This document shows, piece after piece, positions 11,091 to 27,326 of a stretch of 64,000 nt of DNA. How positions within the stretch are numbered: position 1 is the first letter of the stretch; each line of letters starts with the position of its first letter. The stretch comes from Amoebidium appalachense (taxonomy: Eukaryota > Ichthyosporea): the NCBI GenBank assembly GCA_963693365.1, contig CAVNZM010000001.1, forward strand, positions 4,898,001-4,962,000, in the 5' to 3' direction. Below the pieces are notes generated by a model. It was not told the origin of the DNA. It made no database searches and saw only the letters and a program-made list of their open reading frames with translations. Both the position numbers and the translations under genes were made by a program.

Positions 11091-12600
11091 TACAAGGCTA
11101 AAAGGCTACAAGGCTACAACGCCTGCCAGAGATCGGAGGGCACGGTCAGGATAGAGTAGCGTGCTCACGAGTCACCGTGCACCGTCAGTCATGATCATCG
11201 ATATCGATATCAGCACGCACTTCATATCCCCTCCTACATGCCGCAGGCTCAGTGTGGGGATATCTGGAAACCACCAGCTGCCTCAGTGGCATTATATAAA
11301 TTAGGGAATGATCGTGACTGATATTGTCCATTCCTACTAGCTAGTAGTACTGGGTAGGTGTATCGGTGCACACATGTCACGCGGTGGCCGTGCACACACA
11401 CTGCGTCACTTTACAGTATGCAGATTTGAAAAATATCTTCGAGAAAACGGGCGTCCAAGAAGGCGATGGAAGCACCGATATCGTGGCACCCCGCCGCACG
11501 GGCCCGCTGCCCAAGTGCTGCTAAGAAAATAATAATTGGCATTCAGTCCGGACTGCGCTGGCTCAACATTATCATTTTTCATTCCGTAAACTTCTTGCTC
11601 CCTTCCATTGACTTTCGAGGTTATTTTTTGCCAACGCGTGTGCTTTTTTTTATTTGATCCCTGAGGAGGAGTCTACCGACACATTTTTGAATTGTGTAGA
11701 ACATTTACCCCTTTCCGCGCCATATTGACTGACGCGCGTTTTGATTGGCCAAGCTCTGATAATCTTGTCTTGGAAGGCCGAGGAAAAGCCTGAGATCGCT
11801 GGCTCAGCTGAGCAGGGTGGAATTCCGGTCCATTCCATTCAATTCCGTGGCGAAATAGTCGAAGACTCTCGACCTACGCTCTGGTTTTTTGACCAGATCT
11901 TTGACATTCAGTGGTATAATGCACCGAAAAGTGACGTAAATAAGTACAGATTATGTACGCACAGCGACTGCGTTCCGTGCGCTTCGTTTTCAAGAGTCGT
12001 GACGGTATTTTTTCACAGTTTCCTGAAGTCACTGTTTGTGCAAAGAGAAACGAAACGATATTCGAAGGCCCTACTTCTCTGGTAGATGTATTTTAATTCG
12101 CGAGACTCTGTGAGCAAACCCAGGTCAGATCACATCAGAGGCTCGAGTAAATACGAATATGTGAATGGTCAGCGCAGCATACATGTACGTTTTTAGGAGC
12201 TGAGTACGAAAACTTTCAGTTTGCATGCACATCACTGTTTCACTAACCCCATTCTTGTCATCCGTTCCGCAAGTTGTGGAGTACTTGCATAACTGCAATA
12301 CTGATAACGGTTGAACTTTGGCCAGCCGTCCAGGAAAAAATATACTATCAAACCTTTCTTATCCTTAGTCAGCGTAGCACGTAGAGGCTATCACATGTGT
12401 CCCTGTTCGAATCACACATTGCTCTACAGTGCATGCACCGTGCGTAGGCACAGTGGCATGTAAATTCAGTTGCTCCGAGAGCATCACAAAACGCAAAGGA
12501 CAATCTTCCATTCTGACAGCAAGTCTATCCGGTTTATTATGCTAGGTTAGTGCTTTGTTCCACTTGCCCATGGGTTTCATATTTTGAGCCTTCAATCAAC
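11091..12600. other. no gene recognised; upstream region of the DnaJ-like gene
   Basis: Mixed composition. An open frame without any ATG (11741-12085) is probably chance. A CCAAT motif lies in TTGATTGGCCAAG (about 11743-11755). ATCGATATCGATATC near 11197 is partly palindromic. No TATA box close to 12601 is clear. Confidence 0.5.
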
Positions 12601-14311
12601 ATGTCAATGTACAGAAGTTCGATTCCGCACGACGTCCCTTCAGAGGCGTACAGCTATCACAAGATGCGCCGCAGTGGGCCGTTAGAGTGCTCACCTGCAC
12701 CGGATTCAGGCTATTTTGGTCATCATCCGGCGGAGGTGAGCAGTTCATCGTACCCGGGGAGTAACCTGTCACAACCATACACCCAAGCACCCACCAGTAA
12801 CGTGTGCTATGATACTGCATCTTCCCCTAAGACCCAATACTATGGCAATTACGCGGAAACAAACGAAAACGAACAGTTTAGGAGACCCGGATTACGACAC
12901 GCGCAGGCAGGAGGCAACGTACGAGCACCAGCCGTCACAATTCCCTCCCGAACGCCGTACTCATAGTAGAGCGGCCTTGCATAACCGCTCGTCGGCAGTG
13001 CCCTATTCACACACAAATTATTCCGAATCGCGCGCGAGGTCAGAGTCGGTCAGAGCTGCGCCGGAGGAACCAGTGGCTATGTGTGATGGGGACCAGGACA
13101 TGAGAAGGGCAAGCTGCCCTGGTGTCGAGGAGGCTGTTAGAGGATCCAATTCTCGCGATGGCCACATGACCAACGGTAGATCCACCCCCAGTCAGGTTTC
13201 TTCCGGTGAGCGTCATGAGAGTAGCCCGAGTCCAGCGATGGAGAATTCGGTTGCCCTGAGGAAGGCAAATACAACCGGCCAGGAGTACATGGAAAACGGG
13301 AAACCCAAACCCCCTCCGCACATCCGTGGCCTCTTTGAACAAATCTTTGGTGATGTGGATAGTTTGGTTGCAAGTTCCAGTCCCCCCTCTACTCCTGCCG
13401 TTGGTGCTTCGAGTACCGCTAACGGACGAGTAAACGGCTTGAATGGTGTCACAGTGTGCGATGCACCGGCAAATGGCGCCAGAAAACGAGCAGCATCCAA
13501 TCCGAACTTCCCACCAGCTAACACTAATAGGCCGCTGGTGTGTGTGATCGAGCGCCCGTTGGAATGCACTCTGGAGGACATGGCACACGGGTCGGTGAAA
13601 CGGGTCAAGGTGGACCGCACGGTGGTAGACGGGGGGGGGGTGGGCACACGCCAGACCCTCTGTCTGGAAATCCCGGTGCGGCCAGGGTGGAAAGCGGGGA
13701 AAAAAGTGCGGTTTGAGGGCGTAGGGGACGTTATTCCCGGCCAGGCGCGCCAAGATATCGAATTTGTCATCACCGAAAAGCCTCATCAATTTCTTTGCCG
13801 GGCAACTCCGTTTGGTGCCGACTTGTCATATTTGCTGCGTGTGGATAAGGGAAGTCTAGTGACAGGGTTCGCGGCACAAATCCCAACGTTGTCCGGGTTT
13901 CAGGAGGTGGTGGTGGAGGGGTTCCCAGATGGCCAAGCCCCCCGCAGCATAGTGATGGAGGGGGAGGGCATGCCTGACGAAACGGGAAGGCGTGGGGACC
14001 TGGTTGTGACAATTAAGGTGGCTGGCGAACCCGATGAGCAGCCCAGCAACCTTGCGGCATTCCAGCGGAGATGCATCGAGGAAATGTGGGATTCCATGGA
14101 TGTTCGGGGGGATCCATCGTCACCACCCGAATACGTTCAGCAGGCACCCACCCTGTGGGGGGTACCAACGGGTTCGAATGAAAATTCTTTGTATGCTCGG
14201 AACCACGTCCGACGTCCACCATCACCCAAGAGCAACCCGTTTCCTGTGAGCAGACCAAAGCAAGGCTTTGCAGCAACCTATCCTCAGTGGATAGGCGCAG
14301 ATAGGAACTGA
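12601..14311 (+). CDS. DnaJ C-terminal-domain protein lacking a J domain (frame change near 12887)
   Basis: The ATG at 12601 (two Mets, MSMYRSS) opens a Ser/Tyr/Pro-rich frame that stops at 12964-12966. The frame one base over, open from at least 12809, carries the rest to TGA at 14309-14311. Dropping one C of the CCC at 12886-12888 joins them into about 569 aa. The C-terminal half matches type-II DnaJ/Sis1 client-binding domains: CTD I (about nt 13540-13790: RPLECTLEDMAHGSVKRVKV, RPGWKAGKKVRFEGVGD, QDIEFVITEKPH) and CTD II (about 13790-14020: LSYLLRVDKGSL, PTLSG, GEGMP, RGDLVVTIKV). LFEQIFGDVDS at about 13330 resembles the end of the G/F linker. No J domain and no HPD motif precede it, only a low-complexity region, so it should not stimulate Hsp70 ATPase in the usual way. 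The frame change may be a sequence error, a short unrecognised intron or a real mutation. Confidence 0.75.
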
Positions 14312-17922
<3,611 letters not shown>

Positions 17923-17974
17923 GAACGGTGCACAGGCTCGTAGCTACATCATGTAGTGAGCCTGTGCACCGTTC
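17923..17974. other. long perfect inverted repeat (17-bp arms)
   Basis: GAACGGTGCACAGGCTC (17923-17939) pairs perfectly with GAGCCTGTGCACCGTTC (17958-17974). The 18-base loop contains a second stem, CTACAT-C-ATGTAG. It could form a cruciform or a stable RNA hairpin. No mobile-element termini or gene were seen around it. Confidence 0.7.
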
Positions 17975-20099
17975 ACTATCTAACAGCCCAAATAGCCCTG
18001 AAGTAAGCATTAGGCACCACACCTCAACAAATAAAAGTCCTGCCATCCAAACCACCGCTATTGTGCTACAGATAGATACAGGACATGGGGCCTGCAGGAG
18101 GTCTGGTCCATAAGTCGATAAACATTGTTTGCATGTAAACGATTTTTTTATTATTTGTTTTTTAATTATATAATACTTTATTTTTGTAAACGTGCTTTCT
18201 TGTACAGTACGAGCGTGGTGCGCCCCGCTAGATGTGCAGAGCTATCCGGGGCAGATGTGCCCGAACTTAGTTTTTTCTTGTTCTGGTATTCTAGTATGCA
18301 CTTGCTACTGGATAACTCGCGAAGCGCTTTTTTTTTCTTTCTTTCTTTTTTTTTTTCCCCCCACAATAACATATCTCTCTGTTGAATAAAAAATTCAGTC
18401 CAAAACTTTCTGTGGTCTCGAGGGTATGGGGTGACGAAATCGGAATGTTAATCACTAAACATGATTGGTGGTTTTATATCAATGGCATGCGGCCTTGGAT
18501 CGCACACTGACACTGCTGAGTGCGCACTGCACAGTCACACTGCTCACACACGCCACACTCCACACACACATTTCACCCGGCACATATTGGTCTAAACATA
18601 AAGAACTAATCATCCATAACACATGAGCAAAGCCAGGCACACTGTCGTGTTCATGTCTTATCATAGCGGGTTATTCTGCCCGTCTCGATGGTCTTCACAT
18701 GTAGGAGTTTTACATAGCTTTACACATGTAGGGGCTCCGTAACACAAACACAGTGTCCCCAAACAAGATGTGTTTGCTGCTCCCCTCCCTGTCCAACAGC
18801 ACGTCACGCAACCATTGTCACGATCATGAGTGAAATCTTCAATGAAATGGGCCGAACTCAACACACATAGCTATACCTACACGTTTTCACGCAGATAACA
18901 AAATTTTCATAAAGGTAACGGCTTTACTGTGCTACTATACTAGCTACTGCGGCTAAGCTTCAGGTTAACACGTTCTTACCCAATGCACACAACCTATTGC
19001 CTTGTGGATGAGTCAAGGAGATAACTCGGCATTGGCATAAAAGCTTGTTGGGTACAGGTTGCACGATCTATCAGCTCTGTGGACTACACATCATACATGT
19101 CCTTGACTGCTATGCAGCCCCAAGTAAGTATCACTACCAAACAGGCATAGTCAGGCTAACCCAAGGCTCAATCCACGTTTATTTCACGTTTAAGGGTTTT
19201 TTGATTTCGAGCTACCTCGAGCTCCATTTTCGGGTTTCCCTTTTTCTTGAGAAGAAGGATGAGATCGAGACACTCTTCTCCTTTTACTCACAGTGACTCA
19301 CCACGCAACCACCCGCAACCCATAGACGCACAAACACACGCCAGTTATCTTATTACTGTATGGTAAACGGCTTAGCCTAGTTGCCTTGCAAGCCTGCAAG
19401 TTGAACCATTCAGTGCGTGGATCTGAAGTTTGCACCGTGATGAGTGCAAGCTGTTATAAGTGAAGTCAACCACATAAGTTGGCAAACATGACGGTGTGAG
19501 CTTTGATAAGATCTGCGTTCTGGCATCCATCACCCCCATCTGACCTACATGCGCATGTAGTGCTTGTTTGCTATTCGCTCCCAACGCGAAAAGGCACACA
19601 CGGATACACATTTCTAGCTCACAAAAGTGTATACAGTATGGGCAAAGCACGAAAAAACCCAGACACTCACACTGTTTGCACCGGAACCATGCCTGTAAAG
19701 GCAGAGTTATTTTGATACTCTCGCATCCTCATGCTGTGGTGAAACCTGCTGTAGTGCAATGTGGTCCTATATATTTGTATGGAACTTCTGATGATGTGTT
19801 TGCACGGTGCCACCCTAGCAAGCACGGCATTGTAATAATCCCACAGGCGCTCATACACTTTCATCTCTACTTTCACACTGTGACACAACACACACACCAC
19901 AACACACCACAACATACACATACTTGCAGACACAAACACACACACACACACACATGCACACGCACACATGCGCGCACAAATGCACACGGACGCACAATGT
20001 CATGTATGCCCACACCGTGTACACGCACACACACACGCGCACGCAGACACAGACACGCACGTACACACACGCACACACACACACACACAGACGCGGGCC

Positions 20100-20186
<87 letters not shown>

Positions 20187-20577
20187 TTACATGCACAACA
20201 CACACAAATGCAAACACGCACACACAAAACTAACCACACCGTGACGGGACAACCGTTGAAAACGGCCACCCGTACATCACAGCTGCACAAAAAGGGCACG
20301 TGCACACCAATGCGGTTTCACACAGAGCATCCCCCCCCTCCCCCCCCCCCCCCCCCCCCTGCACTTACACACAAAGAGGGAATCACGGGTGTTGCCCCCA
20401 TCCCCCCCCCCCCCCCCCCCCCCCTCCCCCTCCTCCCCCCTTCCCACACACACACACAATTTACCACCGCCGCCACCCATCCACCACAAACACATACACG
20501 GTGTTGTTCGACCAAACCCAGAAGCACACATCTTAATGAGGCATTCCTTGATCTAACATGACTTTCCATGTTTGCAG
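17975..20577. other. no gene recognised; (AC)n arrays near the end
   Basis: Mixed composition, AT-rich around 18120-18390 with T runs. Interrupted (AC)n runs from about 19930 to 20103, pure (AC)n 20104-20185. C-rich tracts at about 20331-20359 and 20402-20424. The last part may be an intron upstream of the membrane-protein exon, because a good acceptor (TTCCATGTTTGCAG) ends at 20577. Confidence 0.6.
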
Positions 20578-21825
20578 GGGGGCTACAGTGCAGCTTTCAT
20601 GGCGGCGCCTGAGGGCGGCGGCCAATCAAAAGCTGAGGCCCCAACCATGGACGAGGCACATAAAGACCACGAGCAATTGCGATGCGTGTTTGTGGCTGCT
20701 TTAATCTTCACCACCCTTGTGATAGTGACAGGCACACTGTTGGCCCTTAAAGACGTCAGCGCAACAGCAGCGCAATCACCAAAGAAACCGCCACCAACGG
20801 CAATGCATATAACGGACGAGGCGAGAAGCAAAGCAATGGCATCATTTACATTGTGTGCTTTGACCGTTTTGGGGATGGTGCTGCAACTTGCATACGTGGT
20901 CTTTATCAAGGCAAAATACGGGAGGGGTTCAACATCCACCGCTGATAAATTACTGCCGCTGCCCGCCTTTTTGGTCATGTGTCTATCGATTTCTTTAATG
21001 TTGGCATTTGATGGGTATCTCGTTTTTAAAGGTCCACTCTACCCCGGACCAGCACTCTACTTTTGCTTCACCGGTCCGGCTCTTTTCTTTGGACGCTCTT
21101 TAAGCATTATTCCCCTGTCGGCCCTGATGCTGCGACTCGTCATGATCTATTTTTATCCGTTTGCCACGTACAGGCGGAACCTTAACGTAGTCATGGCAGG
21201 ATACATTCTTTTTGCCCTCCTCCCGCTGGTGGTTATATTCATATCTGCCAGCATTAAAAATGTCGCCCACCCAATGCTCTACCCATTTGGTGGATCCGTG
21301 GTCATTCGTCTGGCGCACCTAATATGGCACATCGTTTTGTGCGGAATCGATGGGTTTCTGTCCGCTTGCCTATTCGTCGTCCGCCGGCAACTCGCACGAC
21401 ATGATATCCACCTAATGGTTGCTTTCATTTCACTGTCCGCATTGTGGTGGGTTTCATTAATGATTGCTATGATAAGGATATACACACCCCTGTCGTCAGA
21501 GATGTGGCCACAGTGCCTGTACACGGCAAATCTCGGTCTCCAATCTTTAACCCTTTTCATACTGCGGATTCTCGGGTACATGAATCCCCGCATGGGGAAC
21601 GGTGTGCGGTTGGTGATGTGGGGGATCGAGCACCACACCGGAGAAGAATATTTAACCGAGCACAAAACCGGAAAACGGATGATTCCAACGGGTGCTTTGT
21701 CTCGAGCGGCTACACATGTGTTTGTGCACCAGGTGCCTGGTGCAGATGTGTCGGGACAGGAGGGTTCAGTGAAGGCTGCTAAGGGGGAGGTGTTGGATAT
21801 GTATTCGGTCCGTTCAGACGTATGA
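20578..21825 (+). CDS. polytopic membrane protein, 7-8 transmembrane segments, family not recognised
   Basis: A single long open frame follows a consensus acceptor at 20577. The first ATG is at 20599, giving 408 aa to TGA at 21823-21825. Untranslated or further coding sequence may lie upstream of the acceptor. Hydrophobic segments fall at about residues 30-50, 81-103, 122-143, 153-187, 197-218, 236-261, 272-295 and 306-325. The loops carry basic clusters (KAKYGRG, YRRN, VRRQLARH). The roughly 80-residue C-terminal tail is polar. One N-terminal segment plus seven others would fit a 7TM receptor-like fold, but I see no family signature (no DRY or NPxxY), so transporter or receptor cannot be chosen. 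Codon use is varied and the product is clearly not repeat-derived. Confidence 0.75.
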   Translation, partial: GGYSAAFMAAPEGGGQSKAEAPTMDEAHKDHEQLRCVFVAALIFTTLVIVTGTLLALKDVSATAAQSPKKPPPTAMHITDEARSKAMASFTLCALTVLGMVLQLAYVVFIKAKYGRGSTSTADKLLPLPAFLVMCLSISLMLAFDGYLVFKGPLYPGPALYFCFTGPALFFGRSLSIIPLSALMLRLVMIYFYPFATYRRNLNVVMAGYILFALLPLVVIFISASIKNVAHPMLYPFGGSVVIRLAHLIWHIVLCGIDGFLSACLFVVRRQLARHDIHLMVAFISLSALWWVSLMIAMIRIYTPLSSEMWPQCLYTANLGLQSLTLFILRILGYMNPRMGNGVRLVMWGIEHHTGEEYLTEHKTGKRMIPTGALSRAATHVFVHQVPGADVSGQEGSVKAAKGEVLDMYSVRSDV

Positions 21826-21998
21826 CAGGCGGGAAAGTGAAGCACCTACCGTGGGTGGATCAGAGTCTCTTTTGATTGCAGGAACAACCTGAAAATAGAT
21901 TAATCATGTGTTAGGTTTAAGGGAATTGAAGCTCTGAAGTCTGATATACAACTAGCACAAACGCTGTCAATTAGACGTGTTGTTTCATAGACGTGAAT

Positions 21999-22003
21999 GA
22001 ACG

Positions 22004-22067
<64 letters not shown>

Positions 22068-22108
22068 CAATTAGCAGGAACACACATGTGCACACACACG
22101 TTCGCGGG

Positions 22109-22141
<33 letters not shown>

Positions 22142-22158
22142 CCACCCACACACACCCA

Positions 22159-22199
<41 letters not shown>
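21999..22199. repeat. (AC)n arrays
   Basis: Pure (AC)n at about 22003-22065 and interrupted (AC)n about 22120-22196. They are separated by sequence containing CGCGCGCGC. Confidence 0.9.
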
Positions 22200-22406
22200 G
22201 CACACATTGGAATGGGCCCACAGTCTCAATCAGGCCTTGAAAACCCGCAATCAATATGTGTGTAGGTCTGCAAAGGTACATTATAGACAGCATGGTATGA
22301 ATGATGGTAGTGGCCGTGGTAGACCGTGTACACCCGGCCTGGCCCCAATAGCGTGTCATGATTTAAGTGTAACATAGGATATGCATGTACAGCTTTGTGT
22401 TAGTAT

Positions 22407-22485
22407 TATGGATACTGGCCTTGAACCAGTTATGTTCCCATGTTCGGATGTCTCAAATGCTATGAATCACTGAGCTATGCGATTA
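22407..22485 (-). other. degenerate tRNA-like sequence
   Basis: On the minus strand TAGCTCAGTGATT (22477-22465) resembles a pol III A box. ACTGG-TTCAAGG-CCAGT (22430-22414) forms a perfect 5-bp T arm with a 7-base loop and a B-box-like core. The acceptor stem and anticodon arm do not pair, so it is a tRNA-derived relic at best. Confidence 0.3.
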
Positions 22486-22639
22486 AATCGCCCATTTTCC
22501 ACTTCACCATGCTCATGCCCCAGGTGTATGTTAGTACATGTGTTTGTGTGCCTTCACACAAGGGGGAAATTTCGCAGGTGTGTGTTAACATCGTTCGTGC
22601 ATGTGCGAACGTTGTATGCAATGCATCGCCCATATACTT

Positions 22640-22994
22640 CTGAAAGCGTGTAGGCATACATATGCACGCACCTACCCACCCACGCATCATGTGTTTTGAG
22701 TGTGTGCTGTCCAGCGGTTTCAGCTGATGTGTGTGTGTGTGTGTATCATGTTTTGCCCTGCCGCTCCTTTTGGCTGCATATGCGACACGGGCTTTCGCGC
22801 GCACGCACATCCCCCCAGCGTTTAGATGCCCCACCAGCATCTATAAATCGAGCGACTCATCTTTTTGTTTGGCGGACCCCCCCCCCCCCCCCCCCCCCCA
22901 CCCCAATGAACCGGCCAGTCCTAATAGCATACAATACTATGGCAACCCGATCTGGGGGCCCACCCACAAAAAGAAGCTAGGCACGACACTTAGG

Positions 22995-23034
<40 letters not shown>

Positions 23035-23727
23035 AAACCCGGACCCACCGAACTTGGCAATGCCCTAACTGCAGACACACACACCTTAAAGGAGAGGTCA
23101 ACCCACTCCATGTATGAAGACACAGCAGCCACCACCACAATAAAAGACATGGAGTACACCGTATATTCCACCACCCTTAACCCCACCTCACCACCACAAA
23201 TTGCTAAACCCCCCTCATTTGCTAGGTAAACTTCAGTACCGACCCCCCCTAGATCAAGACTGACCACAAGAACAATCCTCCCCCATACGATCGCTTTGCC
23301 ATGTCCGTTGGCAGGCTCACTGGCAGTTTCTTGGGGCCTGCACCTACCTAAATTATAATGGCAACGGTTCTGAATAAGACCAATAATTATGAAAAAGGTA
23401 AAAATAAAATGAATCAGAGAGCCTTTTACAAGCCTGTCACGTGTGTACGGTGCGATTTATTGAATTGTTAATGCTTAGGCACTTATTATTGTTTTACTGG
23501 AAGGGTGATGATAGAAACTTAAGGCTAAACCCGGTGCCACAGGAAAGTTTCACTAAGTCCATGTGCACGAAGTTTATTGGATTTAGCTTTCTTGCAGGCT
23601 GCATGCATGCGCAATTGTATAATGTATGGATGCTGATCCTGTGTTTATGAGCATTATTGTCTGTTTTACCGTGTTAGTCTTTTTGTCCATGGTGTTCACA
23701 CTCACGTTTATCTGTATCAGTCACTGT

Positions 23728-23773
<46 letters not shown>

Positions 23774-23800
23774 GTGCGTTTGTGGGCATGTGCATGGCAG
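22640..23800. repeat. gene-free stretch with poly(C) and (GT)n/poly(G)
   Basis: C runs at about 22878-22899 and 22998-23032. A (GT)n run at about 23727-23742 passes directly into G28 at about 23743-23770. No convincing exon was seen. Confidence 0.7.
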
Positions 23801-24366
23801 GGAGGGCCCAACCACATCGGCAGAGTCAACTTGCAAAAAGCAGAATTATTCTGTAAAAACGGAATTACTCTTCAAAGCAGAATAATTCTTCAAAAAGCAG
23901 AATAATTCTGCACAAGCAGAATCGCTCTGCTTTTAGCAGTTAATTAAGAATTATTCCGCAAAAGCAGAACGATTTTGCTTTCTACAACAGAATAATTCTG
24001 CTTTTAGCTGAATGTCCTGCTTTTAGCGGAAGAGTTCTGCTATTTGCAGATGGATTCTGCTTTTAGGACATTGATTCTGCTTTTGCAGATTGATTCTGCT
24101 TTTGCAGATTGATTCTGCTTTTGCAGATTGATTCTGCTTTTGCAGATTGATTCTGCTTTTGCAGAATAATTCTGCTTTTAAGAATAATTCTGCTTTTAAG
24201 AATAATTCTGCTTTTAGCAGATTGATTCTGCTTTTGCAGAATAATTCTGCTTTTAGCAGATTGATTCTGCTTTTGCAGAATAATTCTGCTTTTTACAGAA
24301 TTATTCTGCTTTTTTGAATAATTCTGCTCGGAGCAAGTTGACTCAGCCGATGTGGTTGGACCCTCC
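23801..24366. mobile_element. foldback element 1 with about 34-bp terminal inverted repeats
   Basis: The left end (23801-23834, starting GGAGGGCCCAACCACATC) and right end (24333-24366, ending TGTGGTTGGACCCTCC) are inverted repeats matching at about 32 of 34 positions. The interior is built of palindromic units around GCAGAATTATTCTGC / GCAGAATAATTCTGC spaced by AAAA or TTTT, so each strand can fold on itself. There is no open frame other than repeat translation. No target-site duplication was obvious. This layout (inverted termini, satellite-like self-complementary interior, no transposase) matches non-autonomous foldback/MITE-type DNA elements. Confidence 0.65.
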
Positions 24367-24429
24367 GGGATGTACACGTGTGTCACGTTGTGTGCGCACG
24401 AGCTTTTGCATGTGTGTAAAATGTGTGTA

Positions 24430-25620
<1,191 letters not shown>

Positions 25621-27326
25621 CGTGAAAGTGCGCGCGCATGCGTGCTTGTGTGCGTATTGAGTATGCGCTCAGAGTCTGCGTCTGGTGTGTATATGGCATA
25701 TGGTTGTATGTGCCCATGCGTGTGCGTGTGTGTCCATGCATGAATTTGTGTGTGCGTGCTTGTGGGTGTGCGTGTGCATGCGTGCGTGTGTGTGCGTGTG
25801 CGTGTATTCGCGTGTGTTTGCCTGTGTACGTGTGTTGTGCCATGATATGCTGGTGTTGCACAAGCTGTCCGAGTTCGCAATACGAATCCTGCCGATGGCA
25901 CGCTTCATTTACGGTACCAGGAGGGAAAGGATTTGTGCCGAATGCTGGGCCGTACACGCACAAATTCTAAAGCAACACAATAATGTGTACCTCTCAGATT
26001 CGACACGCGTACGTGTGTGCATGACCTGACATGATCATTTTGCAATTGGTTGAAACTTCCCCTGGGCGTACATGTATGTCGGCCCTTGAAGCGTGTTACA
26101 AAACGTGTGGGCATGCATGCCCACGTCTTGCAGACACGCACAGCATCATTAGTCACAGCCACAGCCTGAGCCCGCGCACAAATAACGGTGCTCGCACATG
26201 CAGCGATCACAGCCGGGCAATCGTAGAAGGATACGTGACTCCCTAATGATGACACGCCGTCAACACGGTATGTATGTTTGTTTTGATAACTTGCCAGTTT
26301 GGCAAGTCCTATTTCCCGAAGGGGATTGGTTGGCAGATGAGCGTGGCAATAGATCTAGACATCTCGGATATCGATATTTGCCAATAGCTTCGCTTACTTT
26401 TCTAATATGCCAAATACCCTGGAGATCTCGCTTGCCTTGATTGGCTTCCGGCTTTTATGAAATAGATTGAAAATCTCGCATGCATAAGCCTTTGAAAACG
26501 CTGGTTTATTCCAACACTTACTTCTAATAAAATTGGCAAATGAGGATTATTGGCTTTTCTTATACATGAATTAATATAATTTATGTAGTTTTTATATCTT
26601 TGTGAAAGTGCGACAGCGTGCCCTAGTCATGGGTGCGGCGTCTCAGTGCCTCTTGAGCAGAGGTGGGTAAAAATTGATTGACTGATATGAAATTTTAGGC
26701 CACACATAAGATGCTTGAAAGGATGATGGACAAAATTCCGATGGGCGCTATATAGACAGCTATATCCGCCCAGAAAATCTGCATATGAGATCGAAAAAGC
26801 TTTATAAAACGCTGTGTATATTTGTAGCACGAAATCTTTTGTTTCAATAGATATGCATAACGCTGAAGAATGTAACCGTAGATGTGTGACTAAATGAGGC
26901 GAGCCATATGATGTGTGGCGGACGAGTAGAATGTCCGGTCATAAGACTCGGTGGACTCTAGTCTTTGGTCGTATCATACGATAGCAGCCATATGAGCAAC
27001 ATTAGTGATTAAAAAACGTTCACCCAGACTTCTTTAACGATTATTTTTCTTGAATTTAGCAACAATTCATCAAGTAGTTATGTGGGGAGCATTTACAGCG
27101 CCTCCGGAACCCCTGCGCACTTTCCAGATCTACTATGCTGTTGCTGCTAATCTTAATATCGGATTTTGCTGTAGGCCCTCCCTATAAGACCGGCTCCAGC
27201 GCCTCCAGAAAAGACAGTCAGTTGGTGCCTTCGTGCCTCAAACAGCAGTTGAGAATTTCAACCCTCAAAAACACAGACAGAACCACATCTCTCACTAGGT
27301 TATTTTGTGCACTACACGCCAGGAAA
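25621..27326. other. no gene recognised; upstream region of spherulin-4 gene 1
   Basis: GT-rich remnants to about 25830, then mixed and AT-rich sequence. Short open frames only. CCTATAAGACC at about 27180 is a possible TATA-like element about 145 bp before the start codon, but this is weak. Confidence 0.5.

Noticed and set aside
11741-12085. 114-codon open frame on the plus strand
   Set aside because: It contains no ATG and no acceptor-supported start, and its composition is unremarkable. It probably lies in flanking sequence of the DnaJ-like gene.
13040-13789. 249-aa open frame antisense to the DnaJ-like gene
   Set aside because: It overlaps conserved DnaJ C-terminal-domain coding sequence on the other strand and has no recognisable features; it is a shadow.
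23801-24366. CRISPR-like array
   Set aside because: There are no unique spacers. The units are palindromic and degenerate with inverted termini, in a eukaryotic context.
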